A DNA stretch of 64,000 nucleotides from DSOI01 sp041394885 (GCA_041394885.1 JAWKHI010000019.1:59413-123412); one strand, 5' to 3'. Positions 1 to 9,592 are shown, numbered from the stretch's first letter. The notes: a model not told the origin generated them from the sequence alone. Program-made: numbers and translations.

Positions 1-2
1 GG

Positions 3-356
3 AGCCGCTACTACACGGCCATGCAGACCGATCTCGTGCTGGATCTACTGCTGAACGACGAAGCCAACCCACGCTCGATCGCGTTTCAACTGGAGACGCT
101 GGCCGGCCATTGGAAGCGGCTTCCGGAGCGCGAAGCGAGGGAACGATATCCGGTGGACGCGCGCACCATCTGGGAGCTGCTCACGTCGGTCCGGATGGCT
201 CCGGTCGAGCAACTGTCCGAGGATTCGCCGGAAGCGCGGGAAGAATTGAATGAATTGCTCACTGGCATCGAAGACAAACTCACTGTTCTCTCGGACACCT
301 TGGCGGTGAAGTATCTAAGCCACGCCGCGCTGGCAGGGAGGCTGGGCGCGGTTTAG
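3..356 (+). CDS. Alpha-E domain (DUF403) protein, C-terminal fragment
   Basis: Only the 3' end is in the window; the frame is open from base 3, with codons before the first ATG at 21 (SRYYTA) that continue the protein, so the true start lies upstream. The motif LLLNDEANPRS followed by a long alpha-helical stretch is typical of the C-terminal alpha-E (DUF403) region. In many bacteria this region is a stand-alone protein or is fused behind a circularly permuted ATP-grasp domain; which applies here cannot be seen. It is followed after 12 bp by a transglutaminase, then an ATP-grasp enzyme and a second alpha-E protein, the usual neighbours of this family. The biochemical role of alpha-E proteins is not firmly established; a part in peptide ligation is predicted. 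Confidence 0.75.
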   Translation, partial: SRYYTAMQTDLVLDLLLNDEANPRSIAFQLETLAGHWKRLPEREARERYPVDARTIWELLTSVRMAPVEQLSEDSPEAREELNELLTGIEDKLTVLSDTLAVKYLSHAALAGRLGAV

Positions 357-368
357 CTGGCCCCGACG

Positions 369-1238
369 TTGCGCTTGCGTTATCAGGTCAGTCACATTAC
401 GCGGTACAGCTACGAGGCGCCGGTGTCTTCGTGTCACAGCGAACTGCGGCTGGCGCCACGAGTGACACCGCATCAGAAGGTGTGGCGCCGTTCCGTCTCG
501 GTGCGGCCCAAGCCCGAACGCATCGATGAACGGGAGGACTATTTCGGCAACATCGTCCACCGGTTTGCGCTGTTCGATTCGCACTCATCGCTCGAAGTGC
601 ATTCCGAGAGTATCGTCGAGGTCCAGGCGCGCCCGCTTCCACTGCCGCGGTCGACGGCGAGCTGGGAGCAGGTGCGGGACGCGGTGCGGGCTGCGCGGTC
701 GGGCAGTTTGTTCGAGGCGATCGAGTTCACGGGAGAATCGCCATTCGCGGTTGGAGCGGTCGAAATCGAGCTTTACGCCCGGGATTCGCTGGCGCCGGGT
801 CGGAGTCTTCTCGACGCCGTGTTGGAGCTGAACGCACGGATCCACCGGGACTTCAAGTACAAACCCTCGTCAACCACCATCGACACTACGCCCTCGGAGG
901 TATTCAAAACGCGCCGGGGCGTATGCCAGGACTTCGCCCATCTGATGATCGCGATGCTGCGTCCGGTGGGTATCCCCGTGCGCTACGTGAGCGGATATCT
1001 TCGCAGTGGGGCAAGTTACACGGGCGCCGAGGCTTCCCACGCCTGGGTTTCGGTTTTCGTTCCCGAAGCCGGATGGGTGGATCTGGACCCTACCAATAAC
1101 GTCGTGCCGGAGCAAGGCCATGTTACCGTCGCGTGGGGGCGCGACTATGGGGACGTTACGCCCGTCAAGGGCGTCACACTAGGCGGGGGCGAGCAGAAGA
1201 TCGACGTCGAAGTACGGGTAATACCGGCGACCTCGTGA
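369..1238 (+). CDS. Transglutaminase-like cysteine peptidase family protein
   Basis: A 289-residue protein of the bacterial transglutaminase-like superfamily. The N-terminal half (about 1-90) is the beta-rich transglutaminase N-domain; the core domain carries a papain-like triad: Cys186 in RGVCQDFAH, His224 in ASHAWV and Asp240 in DLDPTNN. The start is a TTG, chosen because homologous sequence (RLRYQVSHITRYSY) begins at once and no ATG or GTG lies nearby. It sits 12 bp after the alpha-E fragment and upstream of the ATP-grasp gene, a conserved cluster predicted to make and cleave or crosslink peptide-like amide bonds. No signal peptide is visible, so it is probably cytoplasmic. Family assignment is secure; the substrate is unknown. 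Confidence 0.88.
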   Translation: MRLRYQVSHITRYSYEAPVSSCHSELRLAPRVTPHQKVWRRSVSVRPKPERIDEREDYFGNIVHRFALFDSHSSLEVHSESIVEVQARPLPLPRSTASWEQVRDAVRAARSGSLFEAIEFTGESPFAVGAVEIELYARDSLAPGRSLLDAVLELNARIHRDFKYKPSSTTIDTTPSEVFKTRRGVCQDFAHLMIAMLRPVGIPVRYVSGYLRSGASYTGAEASHAWVSVFVPEAGWVDLDPTNNVVPEQGHVTVAWGRDYGDVTPVKGVTLGGGEQKIDVEVRVIPATS

Positions 1239-1356
1239 TATAATTTCAGCACGGAATTCCCGTACCCGCCGCCATCTGTACGCGACGCCATCTTGGCCCC
1301 CGTCCGGCCGAACCGCTCAGTTCGCTCTGTTTGCGTTCGAGAACCGAGTTGCCTGT

Positions 1357-2806
1357 ATGATCTTCCAGAACTACGATACCGGTCCATTTCATGATGAGAT
1401 GTTCGAGGCTGACGGGTCTGCCCGGCCGGCGGCCCGAGCTCTGGTGGACACGATTGAATCGCTTTCCAAAGGTGAGTTGCGCGGACGCCAGCAGGTGGCC
1501 GAGCGCATGCTGCTCGAGATGGGAATTACGTTCAACGTCTACGGGGAAGGCGGAGGACGGGACCGTATTTTTCCATTTGACCTGATTCCGCGCATCATCA
1601 CAGGCGCGGAATGGAGCACGCTCGAACGCGGCCTGAAGCAGCGGATCCGGGCGCTGAACCTTTTCATCGACGACGTTTATCACGACCAGAAGATTCTCAC
1701 GGACAAGGCGATTCCGCGCGAGGTGATCGAGAGCGCGCAGTCACTGCGGCCGCAATGCATGGGCATCAATCCGCCGCACGGGATCTGGTGCCACATCACC
1801 GGCACCGATCTGGTGCGGGATCGGGACGGGCAGATCTACGTGCTCGAGGACAATCTGCGCGTGCCGTCGGGAGTGTCTTATGTGCTCGAGAACCGGCACA
1901 TCATGAAGAACACCTTTCCGCGCGTTTTCGCGGGCATGTCGATCCGTCCGGTCGACGACTATCCCGGCAAGCTGCTCGAGATGCTCGAGTCACTCGCCCC
2001 GCCGGCGGTAGCTTCGCCGCGGGTGGTGTTGCTGACCCGGGTATCTACAATTCGGCTTACTTCGAACATGAAGCTTTCTCGCGCAGCAGATGGGCATCCC
2101 GCTGGTGGAGGGATCCGATCTCGTGGTTCACGGCGGCTATGTCCTGATGCGCACCACCAAGGGCTTCGAGCGCGTGGACGTGATCTACCGGCGCATCGAC
2201 GACGACTTTCTGGACCCGGAAGCGTTCCGGCCGGACTCGCTGCTCGGCGTACCCGGAATCATGGAAGTGTACCGGAGCGGGCGCGTGGCGCTGGCGAACG
2301 CCCCCGGCAACGGCGTTGCCGACGACAAGGTAATCTACGCCTACGTGCCCGACATGATCCGTTACTACCTGAGCGAAGATCCGATCATCCCGAACGTGCC
2401 CACGTACTTGTGCTGGCGCGACGCGGACCGGCAACATGTGCTGGGTAACCTGGAGAAGCTTGTGGTGAAGGCCGCGAACGAGGCGGGCGGGTACGGGATG
2501 CTGGTGGGTCCCCATGCCTCGGAAGCCGAACGCGAGGCTTTCGCCGAAAAGATCAAGGCCAACCCGAGAAACTACATCGCCCAGCCGACGCTCGGATTGT
2601 CGCGGGTGCCGACGCTCGTCAATGACCACGCCGAAGGGCGGCATGTGGACCTGCGGCCTTATATCCTCAACGGACGCGATATTTTTGTCCTGCCCGGCGG
2701 GCTGACGCGCGTCGCGCTGCGGAAGGGCTCCCTCGTGGTGAACTCGAGCCAAGGCGGCGGCAGCAAGGACACCTGGGTGCTGTCGGGCGACGGAGGCGAG
2801 GAATGA
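1357..2806 (+). pseudogene. Circularly permuted type 2 ATP-grasp protein, interrupted by two single-base losses
   Basis: The frame from 1357 reads as a normal DUF404/DUF407 (COG2308) ATP-grasp amidoligase up to about residue 227 (VVLLT). The expected continuation PGIYNSAYFEHEAF is in another frame, and LAQQMGIPLVEG and the rest, to 2806, in a third. Each step is explained by one missing base: near 2036-2038 (a CCC run where CCCC restores the frame) and near 2076-2080. The C-terminal part (2090-2806) is intact and overlaps the next gene by ATGA (2803-2806), as in a coupled operon. The family is predicted to form amide bonds using ATP. Either the gene is dead or the sequence has two errors within 45 bp; the good conservation on both sides favours error or very recent loss. 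Confidence 0.85.
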
Positions 2807-3798
2807 CGAACAGGCCCCTGTTGAGCCGCGTCGCCGATTCGGTCTACTGGCTCAGCCGGTACATGGAGCGCGCCGAAAGCGTGGCCCGATTCATCGACGT
2901 GAACTTCCGCCTGGTCCTGGACGCGCCTGGGACCGCCGCCGAGCAGTGGAAGCCGCTCATCGACGCCAGCGGCGATCAGGCGGCGTTCGCCGAACAGTAC
3001 GGCAAGGCGACGCGCGAATCCGTCCTGCGCTTCCTCGTGCTGGACACGAAGAATCCGAACTCGATCGTAAGCTGCCTGAACGCGGCGCGGGAGAACGCGC
3101 GCACCGTCCGGGACACGATTTCCGCCGAGATGTGGGAACAGGTCAACCTGATGTATCTGACGGTGGCCGAGCGCGACCTGACGCTCACCATGTCGGAGTC
3201 TCCGCTGGACTTTCTGCGCGAAGTGAAGCGCGGCTCGCACTTGTTCCGCGGCGTGATGGATTCCACAATGTCGCACGACGAGGCTTGGCATTTCGGACGG
3301 GTTGGCCGCCTTCTCGAGCGGGCCGACAAAACCACGCGGCTCATGGACGTGAAGTACTTCATCCTGCTGCCGAAGGTGGAGGACGTGGGGACGACGTTCG
3401 ACGATGCGCAATGGTCGGCGGTGCTGAAGTCGGCGACGGCGTTCATCATGTACCGCAAGCGGCACGGGCGGATTCATCCGGTGTCGGTGGCGGATTTTCT
3501 GCTGCTGGACCGTCATTTCCCGCGGTCCGTGCTGTATTGCCTGATCGATGCCGACGAGTCCCTGCACGCCATCTCGGGGTCGCCGCCGGATGGATATCGC
3601 AACCCGGCGGAGCGCCTGACGGGGCAATTGCGGTCCGAGTTGGAGTACACCTCGGCGCGGGACATTCTCTCGGGTGGGATGCATGAGTTCCTCGACGGGC
3701 TGCAGGTGCGGCTGAACAAGCTCGGGTCGGCGATTGACCATGAGTTCTTCGAACGGCGTCCGGTGGATCAGGTGCAGGCGCAGTCGCAGGGGGCTTGA
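2803..3798 (+). CDS. Alpha-E domain-containing protein (DUF403)
   Basis: A full-length 331-residue alpha-E protein (COG2307). The N-terminus LLSRVADSVYWLSRYMERAE is the family hallmark, and the DRHFPRSVLYCL and late helical segments are typical. Its ATG overlaps the stop of the ATP-grasp frame by four bases, implying translational coupling. It is predicted to be cytoplasmic and almost wholly helical, with no catalytic motif. Together with the transglutaminase and ATP-grasp genes it forms the amidoligase-type cluster seen in many proteobacteria and acidobacteria. Its exact role is unknown; partner or scaffold of the ligase is an inference from context. A second alpha-E gene fragment lies at the left edge of the window. 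Confidence 0.88.
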   Translation: MTNRPLLSRVADSVYWLSRYMERAESVARFIDVNFRLVLDAPGTAAEQWKPLIDASGDQAAFAEQYGKATRESVLRFLVLDTKNPNSIVSCLNAARENARTVRDTISAEMWEQVNLMYLTVAERDLTLTMSESPLDFLREVKRGSHLFRGVMDSTMSHDEAWHFGRVGRLLERADKTTRLMDVKYFILLPKVEDVGTTFDDAQWSAVLKSATAFIMYRKRHGRIHPVSVADFLLLDRHFPRSVLYCLIDADESLHAISGSPPDGYRNPAERLTGQLRSELEYTSARDILSGGMHEFLDGLQVRLNKLGSAIDHEFFERRPVDQVQAQSQGA

Positions 3799-3878
3799 GG
3801 GACCAACGCGCGCTGCTCTGGTCGTCAATCGACACCGGAATGGCGCCTCGCGGGATCCTTTGCCGCCCAAGGTGTCGG

Positions 3879-6800
3879 CTATCGCAACGCCACCGTCCGC
3901 GCGATGGTGCCACCACTCGAAGAAATAGCCGAGTCCACCCCATACGCCTCGAACTCGTAGACACGGTAGTGATTCATCGAAAGGGGAGCCGCGTTGGAGA
4001 ACCCGATACGCAGACCAGTGGCGTTTACCGCGTCGAAAGTTAACGACGCCCAGCCATTGCGAGTGCTATCGTGGCTGTCTCCTGTAACGGTTCCGTCCGC
4101 GTTGACGCTCGACGCGCTCATCTGTTCCGATCCCCGGAAGCCGTTGACCAGCCCTGTCACTCGCGTCCAGGTGCGCGACGCCAGTGGCGCCGACGCAGGA
4201 CTGGCCGTGTATTCGATCGTGAGATCCTTCGCCAGCAGTCCCGCTCCGCCCGAATCGGCGTCCTTGTACAGCCGGATTCGATTCACCGCGCTCGGCGCCG
4301 CAAACCCCACGCCAAGATAGGATGGATTCACGTTGTTGAACGCAGCGGTGGTCCACGTGAATGTGGCCGTGTTTCCATCGATGGCGTTCCCCGGCACATT
4401 GTCGGCGGTCCGGCCATTGGGCCAGGCCGCCACCTGCGTTGCGTTGATCCGGGTCGACGGCGCTGCTCCGTCGGGCTGGTCGACGCGAGCCCGAATCATC
4501 AAATTCCCCGGGCCAACTCCCTGGATCTCGTCCAGCAAAAAGAAGTTCAGGCCGTCGCTGCTCACATAGGATCGCCGGGCTGACATCGAAGACGTGTCGA
4601 CAGCCGCAGGCAGCACTCCCGGCGGATTGGCAACTGTGAATCCCACTACGAAGCTCCCGCTCTGCACGGTGATCGGAGGCACATCGAATTCGACAAAATT
4701 GTTGAATGCGGTGACAGTTGCATTGGTGCGCGTGAAGGTCAATCCCGACAACTGGGATGCGCCACTGGTCACGGTTCCGCTGAGAAGCTGGATCGCGGAC
4801 CCCAGCGGTAGCCCGTTGAGAGGGGGGCCGCTCGGAACGAAGAAAAGGATCACCTTCCGCAGCGTGGCCGGGTAGGAGGCCGGAGTCAGGCGGTTGACGA
4901 AATAACCTTGGACGCCGCCTTGATTGAATCCCAATGCAAGATCGACGGACCCGTCGTCCACCTGGACAACGCGGGAGGTGGTTCCGCTCGAGCCTCCCCC
5001 GCTGCCCGCACCGGCACCAGTCGCCCGAAACTCGCCACCGGCCGCAGCCGGCTCGGTCTCGACACGGATCACGCCGGTCTGCTGGCCCGGCCCGGTGGGC
5101 GTGAACCGGATCACGACGTTGTTGAACGACCCCGGCCCGGTTGGCGCCGGAACGGCTGTCGTAACCACAAAGCTCGGATTCGAACTCGTAATACGGGTAA
5201 TGGTGACCGTCTCACTGTTCGGGTTGACCGCCCGCACCGGTTTCTGCTGACCTGCTTCGGCCGCCTCCCAGGAAAGCGATGCCGGATCGAAGCGCAGCGG
5301 AATGGCCGAGCTGCCACCGCCGCCAGCGCCGCCAGTGCCAGCCGTGAGTCGCAACACTTGGTCCGGCGTCCCGTTCGGCCCGAAACCCGAGGAAACTTTG
5401 TCCATGTTCAATCCCGTGCTGGCAAGGCTCAACGCGGTGGAACCACTCACCCGCTCCCACGGCCCGGCCGGACCCGCCGGGCCCACCGCGAACACCGCGA
5501 CATCGTCGGGGCGCCCTTCGGCCCACTTCACGGTCACCTGCAGGTGTGTCCCGATAATTGCCGGCTCAATGTAGGTGTAGTAACTCCCACCGGAAACCCG
5601 GATTGCCTTGGTCTGTGGGTTGTTGAGGAGAGTGGCCCCGGCGTCGGGCAGGGAGACGCCGAGGATGTTGGCTCCGGTAGGCAGCGTATCCCACACTTGT
5701 CCGCCAGTACGGAACACTCCGTTCGACAACCCACCGTTGCGGAACTCGATGCCGGTGATCGTACCGCCGCCAGGAACGGCCGTGCTGCCCGCCGGACCAT
5801 ACGCCTCAAACTCGTGGATCTTGTAGTGGTTGAAGAACAACGGGTCGGTCACATTCGAGAAACCGATGCGGACTCCTGTCGCGTTCACCGCCGTGAAGGT
5901 GAGCGAGGCCCAGCCGCTGGTGAGGCTGTTATGCGAATCGCGCGTCACGGTTCCGTCGGCGTTCACCGATCCGGCCGTGAGCAGTTCCGTGCCTTGGAAG
6001 CCATTCACAAGGCCGCTCACGCGAGCCCATGTACGCGAAGCCAGCGGCGTCGACCCGCTCGTCGTGGTGTACTCGATCACCAAATTCTTAAACTGGTCAC
6101 TCCGTGTGCCGCCGCCTCCATCGTTGTCCTTGAAGATCCGGATGCGGCTGACCGGTTTCGATGCGCCGAAGTCGACCCCGAAATACGAGGGCGACTGCGT
6201 GTTGAAGGGTTCGGTGGTCCAAGTGAAGGTGGACGTATTTCCGTCCAACGCATTTGCCGGTGGATTGTCGAAACTCCGCTCATTTGGCCACCCTCTTGCG
6301 GCCAGAGGAGAAATCCTCTGCGATCCTACATCTGTGCCCCCAGGCGTGGTCCCACCCGTACCGCTGCTGCCGCCTCCTCCCTCGTTGCCGCCCGCTCCGG
6401 GCGGATCGGCCACCGTGGCCTCGAGCCGGATCTCCACGGACTCCGCGTCGGAAGCATCGGAAACCAAAGTCATCGTCCCGGCATAGCGTCCGGGCGTTGT
6501 CGTATCGAGGGCAATCGGCAAGTCCACCTCAGCGCCGGCTGGAATCAGCAGGGGAAGGGTTTCCTCCAACGAGAACACTGGGCTCGAAAACGAAGCCTCC
6601 TGGATGGCCACCGGCCCGGTTCCGGTTGCGCGAACCGTCAATGGCCGTGTTTCGCGCCCGCCGCGCGGCACTTGACCGAACGACACCGTTCTCTCGGGGA
6701 CCTCCATGCGAGGCAGTTGCGAAATCTCGATCGGCCCGACGATCGCGCTTGCCGTCGTGAGCCCGCATGTCGAAGTGACGCGGAACTGGTAGGCGCCGGC

Positions 6801-9452
6801 TTGTTCGAATTCCATCGAGTCAATCGTGAGACTGGTTTCCTTGAGGTCGAGGCCGAGCGTGCTCCAGTTTTCGCCGTCGCGCGAGAATTCCACTTCGTAG
6901 GAAAGCTCCTTGCCTTCTGGCTGTGAGCTGGTCCAGGAAAGCGTCAGCGGACCCTCGAAACGCTCGCCCGGCTGAGGCCGGTCGATCTGAATGGACGGCG
7001 GCAAACTGGCGCTCAGCTCCGCTAGGGCGGACTCTCCCCGGCGTAAGATCACTCGCGCAAGTTCCTCCGGCGCAGGCACGAGGATCGTGAAGAAGTCGCG
7101 ATCGAGCGGGGTGCCATCTTCCTGCGAGTCGAAGCTGAGCCCGAAGCAGAATTCGGAGAGCTTCGCGGCCGGGCCATGGAACTCCACACAATGGCCGCCG
7201 GCGGGCTCGTTGATGTCGGCGGGCGCGAGTGATTGGACGTGCAGCACCGGATCCAGGCCTCCTGCTGTCCCGTCGCGGTTCGCCCAACCACTCACGACGA
7301 TGGATGGCACAGGATCAACCGAGCGTGGCGGGCGTACCGGGTCTGCGCGACGTCCGGACAGGGCCCTATCCTTGGGGGGCGCGGAAGCTGGGATGGCAGA
7401 GACACCGCCGCCGGGCAAGGGCTGGATGTCGTCAATCAAGACGAACTGCCTGCTGCTCGAAAATTGCCGTAGCTGACGAATCAACTGAGAGTAATGAAAG
7501 GGCGACAGCCATTTCGTTTCCGGAGAGCAGTAGGTCATCAGGTCGAAGTTTCCGCGGCTTACGATCTTCCGGTTCTTTGCGTCGTAGCCGGGGTCATGAA
7601 TCGATCCGGAAGCGTCGGTGTAGAAAGCGGACCAGTTTGATTTGCCGTCTAGCGCCATCCCGAGGCATGCGTCGGATGTATTCGTATGATGCAGCCCCAT
7701 ATTGTGGGCCATCTCGTGAGCCAGATTCATCCCCGCCGTCAGGGGTACGTTGTTCTCCTTGATGAAGGCGACGCGCCCCCGGTTCATTCCGCGCCAGGGT
7801 GGATCCGCGGTGCCGGTCACTCCATCGAGATTGAGCGAACGCTCGATCGCGCCAATCAGCATATCCGGGGGGTCGCGTTGTTTGTCACGGACCCGCCGAA
7901 GGAAATTTAGAAAGTGGTTGTGCTGTTCCTTGCGCTTGCTCTCGTCGCTCGCCGTGATCTCGCCTGGATATCGCAGTGAATGGTAGCGGCTCGAAATGTC
8001 GAGCCGGTCCGGCGAGATGGGGAACAGTTGTTGCGGCGTCAGCCGAGCCCCTACCGGAGGTGTGCCGCAGGTGCTCTTTCCGTCCACAAGGACACAGGCT
8101 CTCTGGATGGAGACTCTAAGCCCGGTGGTCAGGGGCTCCTCGAAGTTCAGAGACAATCCCTTCTGATTTCGCTCGCCATGCTCCACCGAATATTCCTCGC
8201 CCGGCGCCTCGTCGAGCCAGACCTGCAGCGGTTCCTGCGAAGCGCGATTGTCTCGCGTACGAAAGTGAAAATTCAGCGAATGGCCCGGATTGTTGCGGTC
8301 CGGACTTGCATGCGCCGCTGTGCTGGCGCCCACCCTGTCAAGCGGCTTTCCATCGAGAAGGGCCCGGCCGGTCACGCCGGAAATACGCGGATCGTCGGGC
8401 TCCTGTTTGATGAACGCACGAATCAACCCCTGCGCTCCAGCCACGAGCGGCACCTTGTTGTCGGCTGTTTGCGCCACTTGCACCACCTCGACGCTCGAGA
8501 TGCTCAGCTTCACTTCGGGGATCGCGTACCGCTCAGGAAATCGCGCGAGCACGCCGGGGTTGAAGTCGTCAATCAGAACCGCGTGAAGGTAGACTTCGCG
8601 CAGGCTCTGGGGTACTTCGAAATCGGCGATCTCGAGGGGCGTGGGAATTTCTTCCCCCGATGGTGGGGTGCGGCTGCGGCGGACGAAGTCGGAGGACGCG
8701 AGAAGATTGCCACCATCGGCCCTATCGAAGATCCGCAGCGCTACGAGTGCCGTGCTCCTGGACAGTAGCGTGTAGCGTATCCGCGCCCGAAACGTCTGCT
8801 TGGTGCCCCAGGCGAGGTTTTGACCGCCCGGAGGCGCCGCGCCGACGATGCGAATATTGTCCGCGCCGAGCACGGAGGATTTGATCATCCAACGGAAGCG
8901 AACCGTAGCGGTCCGCTGAAGGCCGAGGTCGATCTGGGCATCGACGTAGGCCCTCCGCACGCCGCCGAGATTCTCCACTTCCAGGAAGTCGAGCGAGCAG
9001 TCCCGCACGTCGAGGTTTGTCGTGCATCGCCCCGTGGCGGTTCGCTCGATCGACACAAACGGCGCCCCCACGGACCAAGTCTGCCGGATCTGAACGGAGG
9101 CCCGCGTCGGGAACACGATCGAGCCCTGATCCGCGGTTCCCGCTGGCAGGGGGGAAGGGAGCCTCAACTCCACCGTGCCTACGGTTCCAAAACCGGAGAT
9201 GGTGGCCGTGCCGATTGTGTCGGTTGTTACTGTGAGCCCGGTGGAAGACCGCGTCACAACCGCCGTATCGGGTACTAGCTCCACTTGCCCCAGCGCCAGC
9301 GAAGTGAGCGTCGCCGCCGATGCCAGCAGCCGGACTACGCGCGTCCACCAGCGGATCGGCAACGAGGGCGCGGGCGGCTCGCGGCGACGCTCCAGGCCAG
9401 CAGGCGGGGCGTATCGTTGCGCAGTTACGGTGATCTTGAGTTCGGCTTTCAT
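3879..9452 (-). CDS. Giant secreted metzincin metalloprotease with discoidin-like and choice-of-anchor D domains
   Basis: A protein of about 1857 residues. I start it at the ATG at 9452 because a GGAG sits 5 bases upstream; the frame is open to a GTG at 9494. A basic stretch plus hydrophobic segment (about 35-55) looks like an export signal. The catalytic zinc site HEMAHNMGLHH is at about 579-589 and the Met-turn DLMTYC at about 637-642, which defines a metzincin. Beyond it lie a fibronectin/Ig-like region (about 815-910), a choice-of-anchor D/ASH module (about 912-1016), two near-duplicate F5/8 type C-like modules (about 1045-1220 and 1667-1839) and a second ASH-like module (about 1384-1480), joined by Gly/Ser-rich linkers. 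It is probably extracellular and polysaccharide- or surface-binding. A membrane-bound winged-helix regulator is divergent from it. The substrate is unknown. Confidence 0.85.
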   Translation of the reverse strand: MKAELKITVTAQRYAPPAGLERRREPPAPSLPIRWWTRVVRLLASAATLTSLALGQVELVPDTAVVTRSSTGLTVTTDTIGTATISGFGTVGTVELRLPSPLPAGTADQGSIVFPTRASVQIRQTWSVGAPFVSIERTATGRCTTNLDVRDCSLDFLEVENLGGVRRAYVDAQIDLGLQRTATVRFRWMIKSSVLGADNIRIVGAAPPGGQNLAWGTKQTFRARIRYTLLSRSTALVALRIFDRADGGNLLASSDFVRRSRTPPSGEEIPTPLEIADFEVPQSLREVYLHAVLIDDFNPGVLARFPERYAIPEVKLSISSVEVVQVAQTADNKVPLVAGAQGLIRAFIKQEPDDPRISGVTGRALLDGKPLDRVGASTAAHASPDRNNPGHSLNFHFRTRDNRASQEPLQVWLDEAPGEEYSVEHGERNQKGLSLNFEEPLTTGLRVSIQRACVLVDGKSTCGTPPVGARLTPQQLFPISPDRLDISSRYHSLRYPGEITASDESKRKEQHNHFLNFLRRVRDKQRDPPDMLIGAIERSLNLDGVTGTADPPWRGMNRGRVAFIKENNVPLTAGMNLAHEMAHNMGLHHTNTSDACLGMALDGKSNWSAFYTDASGSIHDPGYDAKNRKIVSRGNFDLMTYCSPETKWLSPFHYSQLIRQLRQFSSSRQFVLIDDIQPLPGGGVSAIPASAPPKDRALSGRRADPVRPPRSVDPVPSIVVSGWANRDGTAGGLDPVLHVQSLAPADINEPAGGHCVEFHGPAAKLSEFCFGLSFDSQEDGTPLDRDFFTILVPAPEELARVILRRGESALAELSASLPPSIQIDRPQPGERFEGPLTLSWTSSQPEGKELSYEVEFSRDGENWSTLGLDLKETSLTIDSMEFEQAGAYQFRVTSTCGLTTASAIVGPIEISQLPRMEVPERTVSFGQVPRGGRETRPLTVRATGTGPVAIQEASFSSPVFSLEETLPLLIPAGAEVDLPIALDTTTPGRYAGTMTLVSDASDAESVEIRLEATVADPPGAGGNEGGGGSSGTGGTTPGGTDVGSQRISPLAARGWPNERSFDNPPANALDGNTSTFTWTTEPFNTQSPSYFGVDFGASKPVSRIRIFKDNDGGGGTRSDQFKNLVIEYTTTSGSTPLASRTWARVSGLVNGFQGTELLTAGSVNADGTVTRDSHNSLTSGWASLTFTAVNATGVRIGFSNVTDPLFFNHYKIHEFEAYGPAGSTAVPGGGTITGIEFRNGGLSNGVFRTGGQVWDTLPTGANILGVSLPDAGATLLNNPQTKAIRVSGGSYYTYIEPAIIGTHLQVTVKWAEGRPDDVAVFAVGPAGPAGPWERVSGSTALSLASTGLNMDKVSSGFGPNGTPDQVLRLTAGTGGAGGGGSSAIPLRFDPASLSWEAAEAGQQKPVRAVNPNSETVTITRITSSNPSFVVTTAVPAPTGPGSFNNVVIRFTPTGPGQQTGVIRVETEPAAAGGEFRATGAGAGSGGGSSGTTSRVVQVDDGSVDLALGFNQGGVQGYFVNRLTPASYPATLRKVILFFVPSGPPLNGLPLGSAIQLLSGTVTSGASQLSGLTFTRTNATVTAFNNFVEFDVPPITVQSGSFVVGFTVANPPGVLPAAVDTSSMSARRSYVSSDGLNFFLLDEIQGVGPGNLMIRARVDQPDGAAPSTRINATQVAAWPNGRTADNVPGNAIDGNTATFTWTTAAFNNVNPSYLGVGFAAPSAVNRIRLYKDADSGGAGLLAKDLTIEYTASPASAPLASRTWTRVTGLVNGFRGSEQMSASSVNADGTVTGDSHDSTRNGWASLTFDAVNATGLRIGFSNAAPLSMNHYRVYEFEAYGVDSAISSSGGTIARTVALR
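3936..4454 (-). repeat. Second copy of the discoidin-like module within the metalloprotease
   Basis: This encodes the C-terminal module beginning INATQVAAWPNGR. It matches the module at 5793-6320 almost position for position, including the blocks LASRTW-RV-GLVNGF, SVNADGTVT-DSH and GWASLTF-AVNATG-RIGFSN, and it ends the protein about 18 residues later. It is an internal domain duplication. Confidence 0.75.
5793..6320 (-). repeat. First copy of the discoidin-like module within the metalloprotease
   Basis: This encodes the F5/8 type C-like module beginning ISPLAARGWPNER and ending HEFEAYG. It is the partner of the module at 3936-4454. The conserved DGNTSTFTWTT and IRIFKDNDGGGG stretches suggest a calcium- or sugar-binding beta-sandwich; that function is inferred. 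Confidence 0.72.
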
Positions 9453-9494
9453 GTGCGCTCCACCATCGTGAGGAGAACCACCCTCCGGTGGCAC

Positions 9495-9511
9495 TGATAT
9501 TCCCGTGATAT
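9495..9511. promoter_or_regulatory. 11-bp direct repeat in the protease/regulator intergenic region
   Basis: TGATATTCCCG is followed directly by TGATATTTCCC, so the TGATAT units at 9495 and 9506 are exactly 11 bp (one helical turn) apart. A third TGATAT is at 9564. OmpR/PhoB-type winged-helix proteins typically bind tandem direct repeats with this spacing, and a protein with such a domain is encoded by the gene starting at 9593. Use as its operator is an inference. Confidence 0.4.
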
Positions 9512-9592
9512 TTCCCTGAAGGCGTCGAAGTGTCTGTCGATGGAGCTTTGCCTGCTGGTTAGGTGATATACTCCCGTCGTGAGGGGGGCGCC

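Noticed and set aside
2030..2092. Programmed frameshifting in the ATP-grasp gene
   Set aside because: Two shifts in quick succession, no clear slippery heptamer, and a family that is normally read in one frame make mutation or sequence error more likely.
4908..6926. A 672-codon open frame on the + strand
   Set aside because: It is antisense to the giant metalloprotease, whose domains are clear; the sequence is Arg/Gly/Pro-rich and matches no fold, as expected for a GC-rich shadow frame.
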